A stretch of 64,000 nucleotides of DNA, taken from assembly GCA_029817715.1 (NCBI GenBank), contig JARUPY010000054.1, forward strand, positions 62,001 through 126,000, in the 5' to 3' direction. Shown one piece after another: positions 48,639 through 60,000 of the stretch; position 1 is the first letter of the stretch, and each line of letters starts with the position of its first letter. The position numbers and the translations under genes are program-made. The notes below the pieces were generated by a model, which saw only the letters and a list, made by a program, of their open reading frames with translations, made no database searches and was not told the origin of the DNA. The DNA is from Melastoma dodecandrum (lineage: Eukaryota > Streptophyta > Magnoliopsida > Myrtales > Melastomataceae).

Positions 48639-50126
48639 TCAAGACATCGGGGCCAAGTCCTCGACGTCTTCAGTTGACGATGGCTCAAGGAGACACTGGT
48701 TTAGACGTTTTGACACCTTGTCCACCTGCATAATATCGAGATAAGAAGTTTTAGTCATCGCTCTTACTTTAAGAAGGCCGCATTTTATGTCTTTGAAAGT
48801 TACATGATCATGTCAGTTTGTTATCCAGATCATGATACAAATGGCCGACGTCTGCACCAGTATTCCCAGAAGCAGTCCTATCCATGAACCCTGAACAAGG
48901 GCGAATTTCATCACGATCAGGATTCATTCATCGACTGCCAAAATTCAGGGGGTTCTCACGCGCTATCCTTTATCCCCCAGTTGGCCCAAAATCCCAGCAG
49001 TGACCAGACATACACCCCCAACCAGATAATAGCAGCAGATGTTTATAATAGCAATCAGTCCTTGTATACCTGCGCCCACGGCAACGCCTTTATTGCAAAA
49101 CATTTCAGCCTAAAAAGCCTGATTGCGAGTAGAAACCTGAGGCTTGTTTTTGAAGAAAGTTCAGAGTTTTTGTTTTGTCTGTCTTTACTGGTTGGATTCT
49201 GTTGAAAGGAGATAAGGTACAAGAGGTTGACCATGCTTCTTGGACTTCTACACCGCTCGTTACGAGCCACGGGATATCCTTCCTGAAGACCAGAAACAGG
49301 ATGGCGAACAGAATTCCAATTATTAGAGAGTTGGTCAGAATCACCTCAACCGTGAACATTGCAGCCTCGGCAATGCCTCTGCAGGCTCATTCGCCAAGAG
49401 TACACTGCACGTAGAAATCAAACGGATAATCACCAGTGAAGTTATTAGGAAGAGAGCCCTCTCGACCGATGAGATATTGCTGGGAAGTCTGTACCATGCA
49501 GCAACCAAGAAGCTGAGGCAGATCGTGAACTCCAAAGCATTGATGGTCATGCTGCGAAGAAATCGAAGTTATCAGATATAGGACGGTTTCAGAGAGCAAA
49601 AATGATTATCAAGGCCTCCTACCAAAATGAGAATGCAGATATCTCGACTGTCGCATTGCCCAGATACCCCGTTAACAAGACAAGTATTGCTCGGTACCAC
49701 AACTCCAGGCTGCAGAAGCAAATCAAATTACCACGATTGAACTAAACTCAGGACTTATTTGTCACTGTTTCATGGGAAGAGCATGAGCTGAGAGTTTAGT
49801 AATCAGCATAGCATCACGCCGAAAGATAGAGAGAGCTTTATCATGGGCCACAGGGTGGCGAATGCAGCCAGTGAAAACCCTTCCTAGCGTCCGGGCACCA
49901 ACTTCCGAAGATACACACGAAAAACAAGCCAACCAATGACCACTGAGATATGATCAAGGACTCCATTGCACCAGCAACTCCTAAATTGAGCTTCCCCACA
50001 AGAATCAGGATAATAACAGGTTCACGAGGAAACAAATTACGCAGATGTATGCGACAAACGTGTTTTTCATCTGAGACTGCAGGAACATCTGAAGGTCAAA
50101 CAGAGGGCAAAGGAGTAGAAGACCAG

Positions 50127-50511
50127 TGTTGGGAAAATTCAGCTGTCGTGTCGAGCCTCGATGGTGAAACTTAGACGAAAAACAACACACGCAAGATTTA
50201 CGTGGTTCGGCCAAAATCGGCCTACGTCCATGAGGAGGTCCTGATTACAAAAGCACGAAGTGTGTCGCTCACCCACCTGAGATACAAGAAAATCCTCACC
50301 CCGAATCCCGTAGAATAACCTCTACTCTGACCCGATGACTTTCTCTCTCGAACGCAACACACTCACCGTGTCACACCATACCTAATAACCTAGACAAAAC
50401 CCCTATTTATAGATAGTCCTAACTTGATATTAACCCAGAATAATATCAGATATTATATTTCCGCAATATTACGTAATCTCAAAAGATCTCAATTTCGGAC
50501 CAATTCTAACA
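50127..50511 (-). repeat. 3' LTR of the copia-like element
   Basis: 385 bases; begins TGTTAGAATTGG and ends TTTTCCCAACA on the minus strand, with the canonical TG...CA ends. It shares long stretches with the other LTR (CACACGCAA.ATTTACGTGGT; CTCTGACCCGATGACTTTCT). Confidence 0.85.
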
Positions 50512-51400
50512 ATCTCCACTCAGGACCTCCGGAGCCCCGAAGAGCTCCCCCTTTGTTGTCACCGCCTTTGACTATTCACACGATCACAATAGTTGCGCTT
50601 CCAAGCAACCATCGTGTACCGTGGCTTCAGCTCTCTCTTGCGCTCCGCACTCAGTACCTTCTTGGTACCCTAAGAAGTCTCTCACTTGTTGACTGTTGCC
50701 AGACCTCTCCACTTGGAACTTTAATCCGCTCCACCTCACTCTTGCATCACCGTCAATGTAAGCATCACCACCGAACTTCCAAGCCTATACACATCGCCCG
50801 TGTACACTCGTTGCTAGCTAACGCTCCACCTCAACAAATAACCCCGGATCCGCATCCCGTCGAGCCACGTGAGAAGTTGTCACTCACAATTTTTCCGAGA
50901 AGATGATAAATACCTCAAATCTTCTTTGCCTTCATCAACACAAGGGTTCCCCGAATAACCTTTAGGACTCTACATCCAAAATAACATCGGCATGCCTTGT
51001 CATCCAAGGTTCCAAGGGAAATCAAAATTTTCTTCAGCTCCAGAACATGACGTATCCCCGTCAACGACCTCACTGTATCGACTCCAGCTACCCGACACTC
51101 TGAGTTGTTTCCCATGTAAACCTTACCCGAACCAACTTTCTGGTAAGCTGAGAAGCACTCTCTGTGTGGTGTCATATGATGGGTACATCCGAATCAAGAA
51201 TCCATTGAAAACCTGTAAGGTTGGTTGTGGCCGTAGGAACTTTGTCATCGCCATCCGTCGAGCTCGTCTCCGTGAATTCATCAATGTTCCCACTCGATGA
51301 CCCATCCAATTTCCCCTTCTCCTTGCAATTCCTTTTCCAATGTCCCTTCTTTTTGCACCTCCAACACGATGCATGCTTCTTAGACTTTGACCTCGATCAG

Positions 51401-52040
51401 TCACTTCTCCCATAATTTTGCCCGTTCCTTAAGCCCAATGTCGGAATAGGAATTCCTTTCACTGTACCTTTTCCTGTGATAGAATCCCAACAAAGCACCA
51501 ACGACATCCTTAAGATCTAGCGTCTCCTTACCACACGTTAAAGTCGTATGAAGATTTTCGTAAGCATCCGTGCTAGGTAACGAGTTCAGAAAAATCAACG
51601 CCTTGTCTTCTTTGTCGAACTTCACATCAATCCTCAATAAATCGCTGATGAGTCGACTGAACACATTGACGTGTTGGCTCAAATCCGAGCCGCCTCCATC
51701 TTCAAACCGTACACTTCTGCTTGAGATAGAATTTGTTCGACAACGACTTTGACATGTACCTGGACTCCCGTTTCTGCCACACCGCTGCTGGCAACTCTTC
51801 GTCCATCACGTCGTACATCACGTCGTCTGCAAGACAAAGCCTGATGGTTGACACCGCTTTAGCCTTTATCTCCATCCAATCCGTGTTGCTCATATACGTC
51901 GGCTTTCTTTCCGCCAACGCCTTCACCATCCCTTGCTGCACCAGCAAATCATTCACCTTCCGCTGCCATAGTCCGAATTTCCCAGTCCCATCGAACTTCA
52001 TCACATCGAACTTTGCAGGCGAAATCCTAGTCATCTTCAT
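51401..52040 (-). pseudogene. Copia gag (UBN2) remnant
   Basis: The ATG at 52040 opens MKMTRISPAKFDVMKF and runs through FGLWQRKVNDLLVQQGMVKA to a TGA at 51702. The rest of the domain (DLSQHVNVFSRLISDLLRID, ALIFLNSLPSTDAYENLHTT) continues in another frame down to about 51401. One frameshift therefore separates the halves. The domain packages element RNA in active copies. Confidence 0.8.
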
Positions 52041-52044
52041 GACT

Positions 52045-52057
52045 TGCTCTGATACCA
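52045..52057 (-). promoter_or_regulatory. Primer-binding site (initiator Met-tRNA type)
   Basis: On the minus strand the bases read TGGTATCAGAGCA two bases after the 5' LTR. This is the classic plant copia primer site complementary to the 3' end of initiator tRNA-Met. It fixes the element's orientation. Confidence 0.85.
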
Positions 52058-52059
52058 GT

Positions 52060-52502
52060 TGTTGGGGAAATTCTGCTGTCGTATCGAGCCTCGATGGTAA
52101 AACTTGGACAAAAAAACAACACACGCAATATTTACGTGGTTCGGCCAAACCGGCCTAAGTCCACGGGGAGGTCCTCCGGAGATTCCAATAGACAACCGAT
52201 ATTACAAAAACACCAAGTGTGTCGCTCACCCACTCGAGATATAAGAAAATCCTCAACCCGAATTCCGTAAAATAACCTCTACTCTGACCCGATGACTTTC
52301 TCTCTGGAATGGCACACGCTCACCATGTCACACCATACCTAATAACCTAGACAAAGCTCATGTTTATAGATAGTGTTAACTTATCCTCGAAATTAGAAAT
52401 CTAGTACAATAGGATCTAGATATTAGCCCAGAATTATATAATATCAGATATTATATTTTCGTAATATTACGTAATCATCTCAACTTTGGAACAATCCTAA
52501 TA
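52060..52502 (-). repeat. 5' LTR of the copia-like element
   Basis: 443 bases on the minus strand, ending CCCCAACA. The first bases are TATTAGG, so the expected TG has mutated to TA. It carries two extra segments of about 25 and 40 bases relative to the other LTR. Confidence 0.8.
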
Positions 52503-52770
52503 ACCTTAATTGCTTGGCAACGTCTGACACTGTTCCATTCTCGCCAGTGGTCGGAGGATTGGACTAGAGAACATGAAGATTGGGACAAGAATACGGTAAC
52601 CAAATTCACAATCCAGGATCGTTGCAGATAAATGCCCATCATGTGGTTTTGTCAAACGCAACCGACTTCAATGTGCATCATAGCTTGGCACAAAATGTTT
52701 CGGTTGCGCTTGACATCCCCAACTTCAAGAAGCATAAGGCAAGGAAGTCATTACCACTTCTAAAATTAAT

Positions 52771-53347
52771 CATATACGCGTACAAATAGAAAAACTCCAG
52801 GGTCCTCCCAGTCTCCACTTTCTGGGATTGCCAGAAAAGTAAAACTTACCGATTTTCGCTCGAGTGTTCCAGACCAACACATCCTTGTCGGACTTGATAG
52901 TGACAGTGGAATAAGCCACTTAGGCCATTCATGGGTGGTTGCCAATGATGCAGACAGATAAGTGGCTGCAATTGTTTGTTCACCTGTCGGAACTCTAATC
53001 GAAGCATACCACACATAAAAATGCATAAAGCTTCAATCTTTAGCCGCTGTTTACTGTTCTCTGACGAGAGTAGCATTGCATCAGAGTAAAGGTCGTCCCT
53101 CGAAATCCAATGAGATACCACTTGAAACGCACCGCAAAGGAAAGGGCCCCCTTTACAATGAATCAACTCATGATTTACATTGATACAAGGCCATGCTCAC
53201 AACGAATAATACAATGACGGCAGGTCGACGTCACTCGTGGGCTTTATGACCTTCTCCAAAATGGATTACCCAGCTTGTGATGCGAAAAAAGTGAGTAGAT
53301 TCCAGACATTTTTCTTTCAAAATTGAATGTTAATCGAGTAGATGATT
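52771..53347. other. Spacer with an unplaced coding-like fragment
   Basis: The minus strand at 52846-53166 keeps an open frame (LLSSENSKQRLKIEALCIFM), and another frame reads TVTIKSDKDVLVWNTRAKIG before a GT. I cannot assign either. The right end is the GrpE 3' UTR. Confidence 0.3.
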
Positions 53348-54758
53348 CTAAGTGGACACATTCTCTGTTCTACTCTCTTCAAAGGTTTCTTTGATATCGT
53401 CTGGATCTCGCACTGGTTCATCCGGTTCGTTCTTCGCGGGTCCAGGACCGGCCGACACCTTCACCATTGACGGACGCAACAGCCTATCACCGAGTTTGAA
53501 TCCCCTACGGTATTCTTCGAGAATAATACCATCTTCAAACTCCGAAGATTCCTCACGCATTATGGCTTCATGTAACTGAAAAGCATAGAAGGGAAAAGGT
53601 TTAGGAAAACAAAGTTTTGACAGTTCCAAATGCCAGCAGATCAGTGCGCCGGGCCATCTAACACAACAACAGGTGCATAAGCTGGTTCTAACACAAGTAG
53701 GCCTGAATCAATTGACTATTGCAGAGATGAAAACCAAATATGTGTCCTCAAGAAACCTAGACATAGTTAGCAAAGAACTCGACCGATTTTAAGCAAACTC
53801 GGATGTTTTACGAGCCAATACATTGATTACTCACCAAAGGGTCAAACGGATTCCCCACTGTCTCCACAGGAACGACGCCAAGCGAGCCAAGGATTTCCAT
53901 GAATTGTTTGTATATGCTTTGATAACTATTGTTTATCTTCTCCTCTCCCTCGGTCTCTACCTTAATCTGTGTCTTTGCTCTCTCGAAATTATCCAGCACA
54001 GAGAGAAAGTTCTCGACGACTTCCCCCCGAGCATTTGTGACCAAGGACAGGCGCTCCCTCTCCGTTCTCTTCCTGAAGTTATCGAAATCCGCACTGATCC
54101 GAAGGACCCGATCCTTCTCTATCGAAAGCTCGGCGGACAAAGCAGTCACCTTAAGTTCAAGGGCATTTTTCTCGTCCTCAATGGATTTAAAAAAAGCTTC
54201 GATATCAGCAATCTTCGACTCGTCATCGCTAGCTAAAGCCTCCTTATAAATTTGTAGCATGGCTAAAACAGCAGATGCGGATTCTTCTTCCGCATCCGAG
54301 ACAACCTCATCATCGGCAATACCTACCGTATCAACAGCATCACCCCCAACCTCCTGACAAAGATCCGAACCCATCAGAACGAAATTCGAGATTGAATCAA
54401 CCGCTATGTTCCCAACTATGTCAAGTAACAGCATAAACAACCTTAGCCGGAAAGCAAAAACAGAATCATCGGGGCAGAAACCGAAAAGGAGGGAGCTTGT
54501 TAACTATACCTCCAAACCTTTGGCGGTCTCGACGGCCTCCGCGTCTCCGGAAGCTCCTTGAGGCGCGAATATTTTTGCTACAGGGGAACCCGCAGCCCCA
54601 CTGGACCAGAACGACCTCAAAACAACCGCCCGGTGGCGAGGAGGAAGGACAGCCCTCGCAGCGACAGACACGCGGTTAATGGACGGAGCAACTGAGGAAG
54701 GACGGGGTGGGGCGGCGGAGGCGGAGATGGTGGGGTGCCTGATGAGGATGGTGGCCAT
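53348..54758 (-). CDS. GrpE nucleotide-exchange factor, organellar (plastid type)
   Basis: Three exons (54518-54758, 53835-54415, 53348-53575) give 349 residues. I chose the donor at 54517 (AAA G|GT) because it joins the acceptor at 54416 in phase, giving ETAKVGNIAVDS. The start MATILIRHPTISASAAPPRP is a Ser/Arg/Ala-rich transit peptide. An acidic linker (DDEVVSDAEEESASAVLAML) precedes the long dimer-forming helix with SADFDNFRKRTERERLS, the GrpE core. The beta domain then reads GVVPVETVGNPFDPLLHEAI and IILEEYRRGFKLGDRLLRPS, followed by MVKVSAGPG. GrpE releases ADP from Hsp70 so that it can cycle in protein import and folding. The layout resembles chloroplast CGE proteins; mitochondrial targeting is less likely. 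Confidence 0.92.
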
Positions 54759-55069
54759 AAGGGGGCGGCGGGTGGAAGAGGAAAGTTGGAGGCGGTGGGA
54801 AGCGAGGCCGCGGTTACGTCCCAACAACCCTGGTGGATATTGGAAGTAGAGGCATGACCTGACATCTTATCTTAATAAGGGGTTGTTTGAAAAGTTACTT
54901 AATAACCTCCTCCTACAAAATATTTTCTTAAATAACGTAAAAAAACGTTATTAAAAAAAATACCTAATTACATTTACAAAAAATTCGGAATTTATTATTT
55001 CAGTTCACTTTAAAAATTAGGAATTTTCGATGCTAAAAACAATGAGTTTGTTCGCGTAGGAAACGGATC
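54759..55069. other. GrpE promoter interval
   Basis: 5' leader and AT-rich promoter DNA of the GrpE gene. Nothing else seen. Confidence 0.4.
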
Positions 55070-55371
55070 ACGCCGGAAATATTTGGCAATAAGACTCACA
55101 GTGATTTGTAGATGTGGTCGCCAGTAAGTAATTGAAGTATTTGATTGAATGCAAACAGTTTTTACACGAAGTAAAGAAAGCTTACAGCCATAAAAGTAAA
55201 AATAAGGACGGTGGTAAGATCGTAGACTGGCTACAGTACTTCGTAGACTTGGGGCGTCGTCGTAGACTTGATTGCAGAGTGCTATAGACTTGTGCTCCTC
55301 GGGTAGCAGGACTTAGCTGCTGGACTTGATGGACTGGATGCGGTCGGGTGCTGAGGCGGACGTGGACACCA

Positions 55372-55612
55372 AGGCTGCGATGGCTGACCCTGGCGTGACG
55401 TCAAAGGCGGAGATGCGTACCGGGAATACAGTGGCTCGTCCTGGCGTTGGAGTCGAAGGCGGAGGTGTGTACCGGGACTACGGTTGCTCGTCCTGGCGTT
55501 GGAGTCGAAGGCGGTGGGCTGTTACCAGAACGGTTGCTCACTCTGATGGTGGAAGTGAAGGCGGGGATTTGTTGCCAGAGCTATGGTTGCCCACTTTGAC
55601 GGTGGAAGGAAA
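55372..55612. repeat. Minisatellite, about 54-bp unit
   Basis: Units near 55383, 55431, 55485 and 55537 share TGGCTCGTCCTGGCGTTGGA and GTCGAAGGCGG-type cores. The first and last units are more diverged. A 100-codon frame across it is a product of the repeat. Confidence 0.7.
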
Positions 55613-55851
55613 ACCAATGAAACTTTAAGAGTTTCGCCCAGGTCGGGGAATCCTAACAACTAACAACTAAGGGGTGACGAGCAAGATAAGCTTCTGTTGG
55701 CTGATTTATTTGTGATTTTTCAAGGAAGATCTTCTCCATATTTATATTGAATCTTGTGGCGTCTGGGGTGTTTAACACGTTCTCCAAGAATCTCTCTAGG
55801 TCGTGGCTCTCTCAAACAACCTCTAGAAATCTCGAAATCGGTTTGATCCCG

Positions 55852-55952
55852 TAGACATGGCCCATAAACATGGGCCGTAGACATGGGCCGTAGACAAGGC
55901 CCGTAGACATGGCCCATAGACATGGTTCGTAGAAATGGACCGTAGACAATGT
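55852..55952. repeat. Minisatellite of GTAGACATGGGCC units
   Basis: Six to seven imperfect units of 13-16 bases (GTAGACATGGCCCATAAACA, GTAGACATGGGCC, GTAGACAAGGCCC and so on). Confidence 0.8.
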
Positions 55953-56193
55953 ATGCCCCGTTCTTAGGATATTTTGCCAGGATATGGCCCTCTCAATCAA
56001 CTTCCTAGAATCTTGGTAACAACCTAATTCTGACAAACGTGGGTCTTATCTACGTCGTATTTCCTCATTTTAAATTAAAGGATTAGAAACTTATCCCCAA
56101 ATTTTCTCCGGCTGAAGATCTTTTCAAATCATGGGAACGTGGCCCCATAATCCTCTCTCCAAAAATCTCGGAGTCAATATCTTTTTTGATCCT

Positions 56194-56286
56194 CGTAGAC
56201 TCTGACCCTCGTAGACTCTGACCCCCGTAGACTGACCCCCGTAGACTCTGACCCCGTAGACTGACCCTGCCAGTCCTTTGTAGACT
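56194..56286. repeat. Minisatellite of GTAGACTCTGACCC units
   Basis: About six units alternating between GTAGACTCTGACCCC and the shorter GTAGACTGACCCC. It shares the GTAGAC start with the array at 55852. Confidence 0.8.
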
Positions 56287-56495
56287 TAGTACTTCCTTGG
56301 CGGGCTCACATAACGGTGGGCTTGTAAACGCTCTTAAAGACCCCTGGACTTATGGGCTTTATAAAATGAGCCCAAAATTTATGTCACGATCTTGGTAAAT
56401 TTCATATAGGTCGGCGAAATGGATTTGTGGGTTTCTCATAATTAGGTTCGAGATTTTGCCATGTCAAAAGAGTTATATTGTGTTCCTAACACTTA

Positions 56496-57030
56496 AGAAA
56501 ATTCGATATATTTTTGGTCGGCCATGGCTTCGCCATGCGACGGTGACGAGTTTCACATATTTAAACGCGCAGTAAGAGGCCGACAAACTTCCCTTTTGCG
56601 TCACAGCCTGGAAATATGAGGTTTCGGGTCCAACCAAACAAGAAAACATTCATTTAGTTAACGTAAATTACAACAATAATTCAATTTCAATGTCTAGAAT
56701 TATTATTGGACGATGTGGGTTTCCGTACGTCGAACTACGCGACAACACCAATTTTTTTTTTGTTTTAATTAAATTAATAGCAAAAAGAACAGAGAGGAGT
56801 TAAAAAGGAAAAAAGAAGGGTTAAATTAATCAAATAACCGTTTTATTTGCTGTTGGGTTCGTCCTCTAAAGACACACTCAGCCCTCACGTATCTATCCCC
56901 CGACACGATTTCAAAAAACCCCCATCCCCTCCCCCCCCCCCCCCCCCCCAACCCCAATCAACACCCCGAACCCTAGATTCATCTTCCGAGAAGATTTGTT
57001 GGTGTTTGTGGTTGTTTCGATCGGGAGAGG
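56496..57030. other. AGD14 promoter and leader
   Basis: AT-rich DNA with C19 at 56931-56949, then a leader containing CCCTAGATTCATCTTCCGAG. No gene seen. Confidence 0.4.
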
Positions 57031-60000
57031 ATGGGGAGCAGGAGGGAGGAGGAGCGCAACGAGAAGATCATCCGGGGACTCATGAAGTTGCCCCCAAATC
57101 GTAGATGTATCAATTGCAACGCCATGGTACTCGGGGGGTCGAAGATTCTCTCTCTCTCTCTTTTTGTTTCTAGTGTTGTAGTTAGGGTAGGGTGGGATGG
57201 AATGGGTTGTTTCTCTTGGACGGTGATATTATTTTGTTCCTTCTTCCGTCTTTTTTTCGTGTCGCAGGGACCGCAGTATGTTTGTACGAATTTCTGGACG
57301 TTCGTCTGCGTGAATTGCAGCGGGATTCAGTGAGTTTCCTTGCTCGTTTCCCCCTTCCCCGATAGCTTTTTAAGTTTGCTGTTGTTGTGCCTGTCGATTG
57401 GAAGTGGAAGCGAGGAATGCTGCTTGCCATGGATTCATTTCTTGTTAATGGGTTTTCTTCCTTAGTGAGAAGGGCATTGGTTGTTTGATCCCCGATTGAC
57501 TCCATTTGTCGATAGAGAAGTACAAAGTGATGGTCATTTTTTGAACTATTTGAGTAACCGCCGTTCCCCGATGTCCCCAACAGCCGTGAATTCACCCACC
57601 GTGTAAAGTCTGTTTCCATGGCGAAGTTCACTTCCCAAGAAGTCGAGGCGCTTCAGAATGGGGGCAATCAGGTACGTGAGCTCGATAAATTCCAGTCAAG
57701 CTCTCTGTTTGGCTGGCTCCTGGATAACTTCTGACGGCTTGTGTCTTCAGCGTGCGAGGGAATCTTATTTGAGGGACTGGGATTTGCAAAGGCAGAGACT
57801 ACCTGATAACAGGTTTGAGTCATTTGGTGGTTCTCTTTTTGTGGGCTGATGTATCAGCGGCAATGAATTCGTCTTCCTTTGGATCACAGTAATGCTGACA
57901 AAATACGAGAGTTCATTAAGCACGTGTACGTGGAACGAAGATATACCGGAGGAAATAACCCTGAAAAGCCCCCAAAAGATACCCAGGTCCTGCTTGTTGA
58001 TAAAATGTGTCAGGCTTATTATGTTTTTCATGATTTTTTTTTTGTTTCTTGGGTTCTCCGCAGTCAGTGCCTTCTCTTTTACTTAGTATGCTTGCAGAGG
58101 TAAGTTTGTCGAGTAGTACCTTACCTTTAAAATATGCTGTCCTTTTTACTTTTCCCTGTCTTCAACTTTCCCGGTGTATATTACAGCAACCGTACTTTGA
58201 CTTTTCCAGTCATCTGTAGTCGATTCAAATGCACTGGTTTCTTGGTAGGAGAACAATTTGTTTTGAGCTTCTTCCTTGTGTATTATGAAGGAACTGAAAA
58301 CTAGAAGCTCTTTCTGAATCTTGCAGAACATGAGAATGCAAGAAGAAGAGACCAGACGTGCCAGCTCTTATCATTCTTATTCCCAAAGTCCGCCATATGA
58401 TTATCAATACGAAGATAGACGGTATGGAAAACATGGCGCTGTTCTCACCAGGAAGCCTGGTTCGGATCGAGGTCTATATGAGAAAAAGGTTTCCAGCTTA
58501 GTTTACAGTCCTGGGCGCTTGAGTGGACGTGCTAATGAAGACAGGTTTGCGAATGAAGGATCTGCTCCTAGAAATTCAGATTATACTGTCTCTAGCGGAG
58601 GCGATTTATTTAGATCTGGGCCCCAGTCTCCTAGCTTTCAGAAGGTAGATGAGATTAGCAGCCCCCGAGAGCCTTTGCAAGGTCCTTCTACTCGTCATGT
58701 GAACCGGCGTATTTCAAGCACTTCTTTTGATGGAAATTCCAGAAGAGAGATGAACGGAATTCCCCATCCACAGGTTGCACTTAATATGTAATGCTTGTTA
58801 TTCTCCTTAGTTAACTAAAGACTAATATTAACCAAATGGATAACCCAGTTCCGTTCTGGCTTTTTTTTTGTTGTATTTTTTTTTCCCGGGGGGGGGGGGG
58901 GGCGGGTTCTATGTTGCCCTCTAAACTTTCTACATGTCGTGTACCCTATACAGCAAAAATCTGTCCTATTTGCTTTGCCCTGGTAAGGTGGAGCTACCAA
59001 ATGTTGAAGTGCAGCCTGTAGACATAGTCCGAATTTGATCATTCTTGGGCAGAAGCTGCTGTTTGATCTCTATTTACTTTTTTTGATCCATCAATACCAC
59101 TTATGACTAGAGATAGACAATGGGGGAAAACGGATCCATCTAGCCGACCTAGTGGGATAAAAGCTTGATTGCTATTACTGTTGTTGTTGATCCATTAATA
59201 CAACAGTTTTTCTTTGATAATTTATGCAGAGGACAGCATCCTTGGGAAGCTTTGGCTCATTTGACAGCAATTCCTTTTCTCTTCAGTCATCGAACTCAGC
59301 AAGCATGGTAGATTTCTTCTCGGAAGGTGACCTAACTTCTGGGAACCATCAAGAAGATTTTCCAAGTCGTCCTGCTTCAGCCATTTCAGCTGCCTCCAAT
59401 GGTTTCAGTGGCATGGAGCTCTTTAAACAACAATCGGCACCAGAAGCAAGTTTTGTTAATCTAGTTCAGGCTACTGCTGTAACACCTTTGGACTTGTTTA
59501 GTTCAAAGATGACGGATCAAGCTCCTGTAACAGTTCAAAATCAGCCGCTCGAAGCATCTTCATCCTTGCCACTGGATTCGTTTGCCGAACTTCCACAGCA
59601 CTATCCTGATGCAAGCTTGAAGAAGGGAATACCCGAGCCCTCCATGAGTGAGGGTTGGGCAACATTTGATTCACCTAATCCAAAGCCATCGTTTTCTTCT
59701 GCTGAAAGTTTGGGTGCTATAAATGTGGGTCCTGTGAATCATGGGACCAACCCTCTTCCTTCCTCTCACCTGACCCTCGATTGGCCTACCTCGCATGAAC
59801 CTATTTCTCAGGAGCTTCCACCATCTGCGAGTTATCAATCACATGGAGTGCTCAATAATAACCAAGTTCCAATTGCCTCAAAAACAAATGAGGTCCGCTG
59901 CATTCTGTGGCCTACATTTTGGACTTGATTCAGCTGTTTAGAACTCTGGAAATACGGTGTGATGATTGGTAATTTGTTGTGAGCTGAGTTAATCCCTTTT

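Larger units (their letters stand above)
50127..52502 (-). mobile_element. Truncated Ty1/copia LTR retrotransposon inside the MATE gene
   Basis: Read on the minus strand, the 5' LTR is 52060-52502, a primer-binding site follows, and the 3' LTR is 50127-50511. The 1.55-kb inside holds the front of a copia polyprotein in broken frames. Gag/UBN2 comes first (SPAKFDVMKFDGTGKFGLWQ, then NVFSRLISDLLRIDVKF). The zinc knuckle CWRCKKKGHWKRNC is near 51360. The protease-like WILDS and pre-integrase (ECFSAYQKVGSGKVYMGNNS) stretches end near 50920. Integrase core, reverse transcriptase and RNase H are absent, so it is non-autonomous. Flanking bases GGT on each side hint at an eroded 5-bp target duplication (AAGGT and CTGGT). 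The LTRs differ by two indels and many substitutions, so the insertion is old. Confidence 0.9.
48639..52770 (-). pseudogene. MATE (DTX-type) transporter pseudogene split by a retrotransposon
   Basis: Pieces of a plant MATE efflux carrier run in order on the minus strand. Near 52750-52515 are FLKLGMSSATETFCAK and MMGIYLQRSWIVNLVTVF, then VPIFMFSSPILR. After the insertion (50127-52502) come CPLFDLQMFLQSQMKNTFVA and KLNLGVAGAMESLIISQW, then AFATLWPMIKL. Further left are VLLTGYLGNATVEISAF, LTNSLIIGILFAILFLVFRK, CCYYLVGGVCLVTAGILG and GSWIGLLLGILVQTSAICIM. The last exon is VDKVSKRLNQ...LAPMS. Frame changes (near 50000 and 49210) and a TGA where Trp is expected (about 48814) show decay. The first ~100 residues are missing. 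The intact family exports flavonoids, alkaloids and xenobiotics at the tonoplast or plasma membrane. Confidence 0.82.
55070..56495 (-). mobile_element. Repeat-rich block, possible solo LTR
   Basis: The right edge, read on the minus strand, begins TGTTAGGAACACAATATAAC, a usual LTR start. The block holds three separate short tandem arrays and no real protein frame. The left edge is not certain, and I saw no paired second LTR, so a solo LTR of about 1.4 kb is only one explanation. Confidence 0.3.

Noticed and set aside
55326..55628. 100-codon frame
   Set aside because: Made by the 54-bp tandem repeat; unit length is a multiple of three so the frame stays open by chance.
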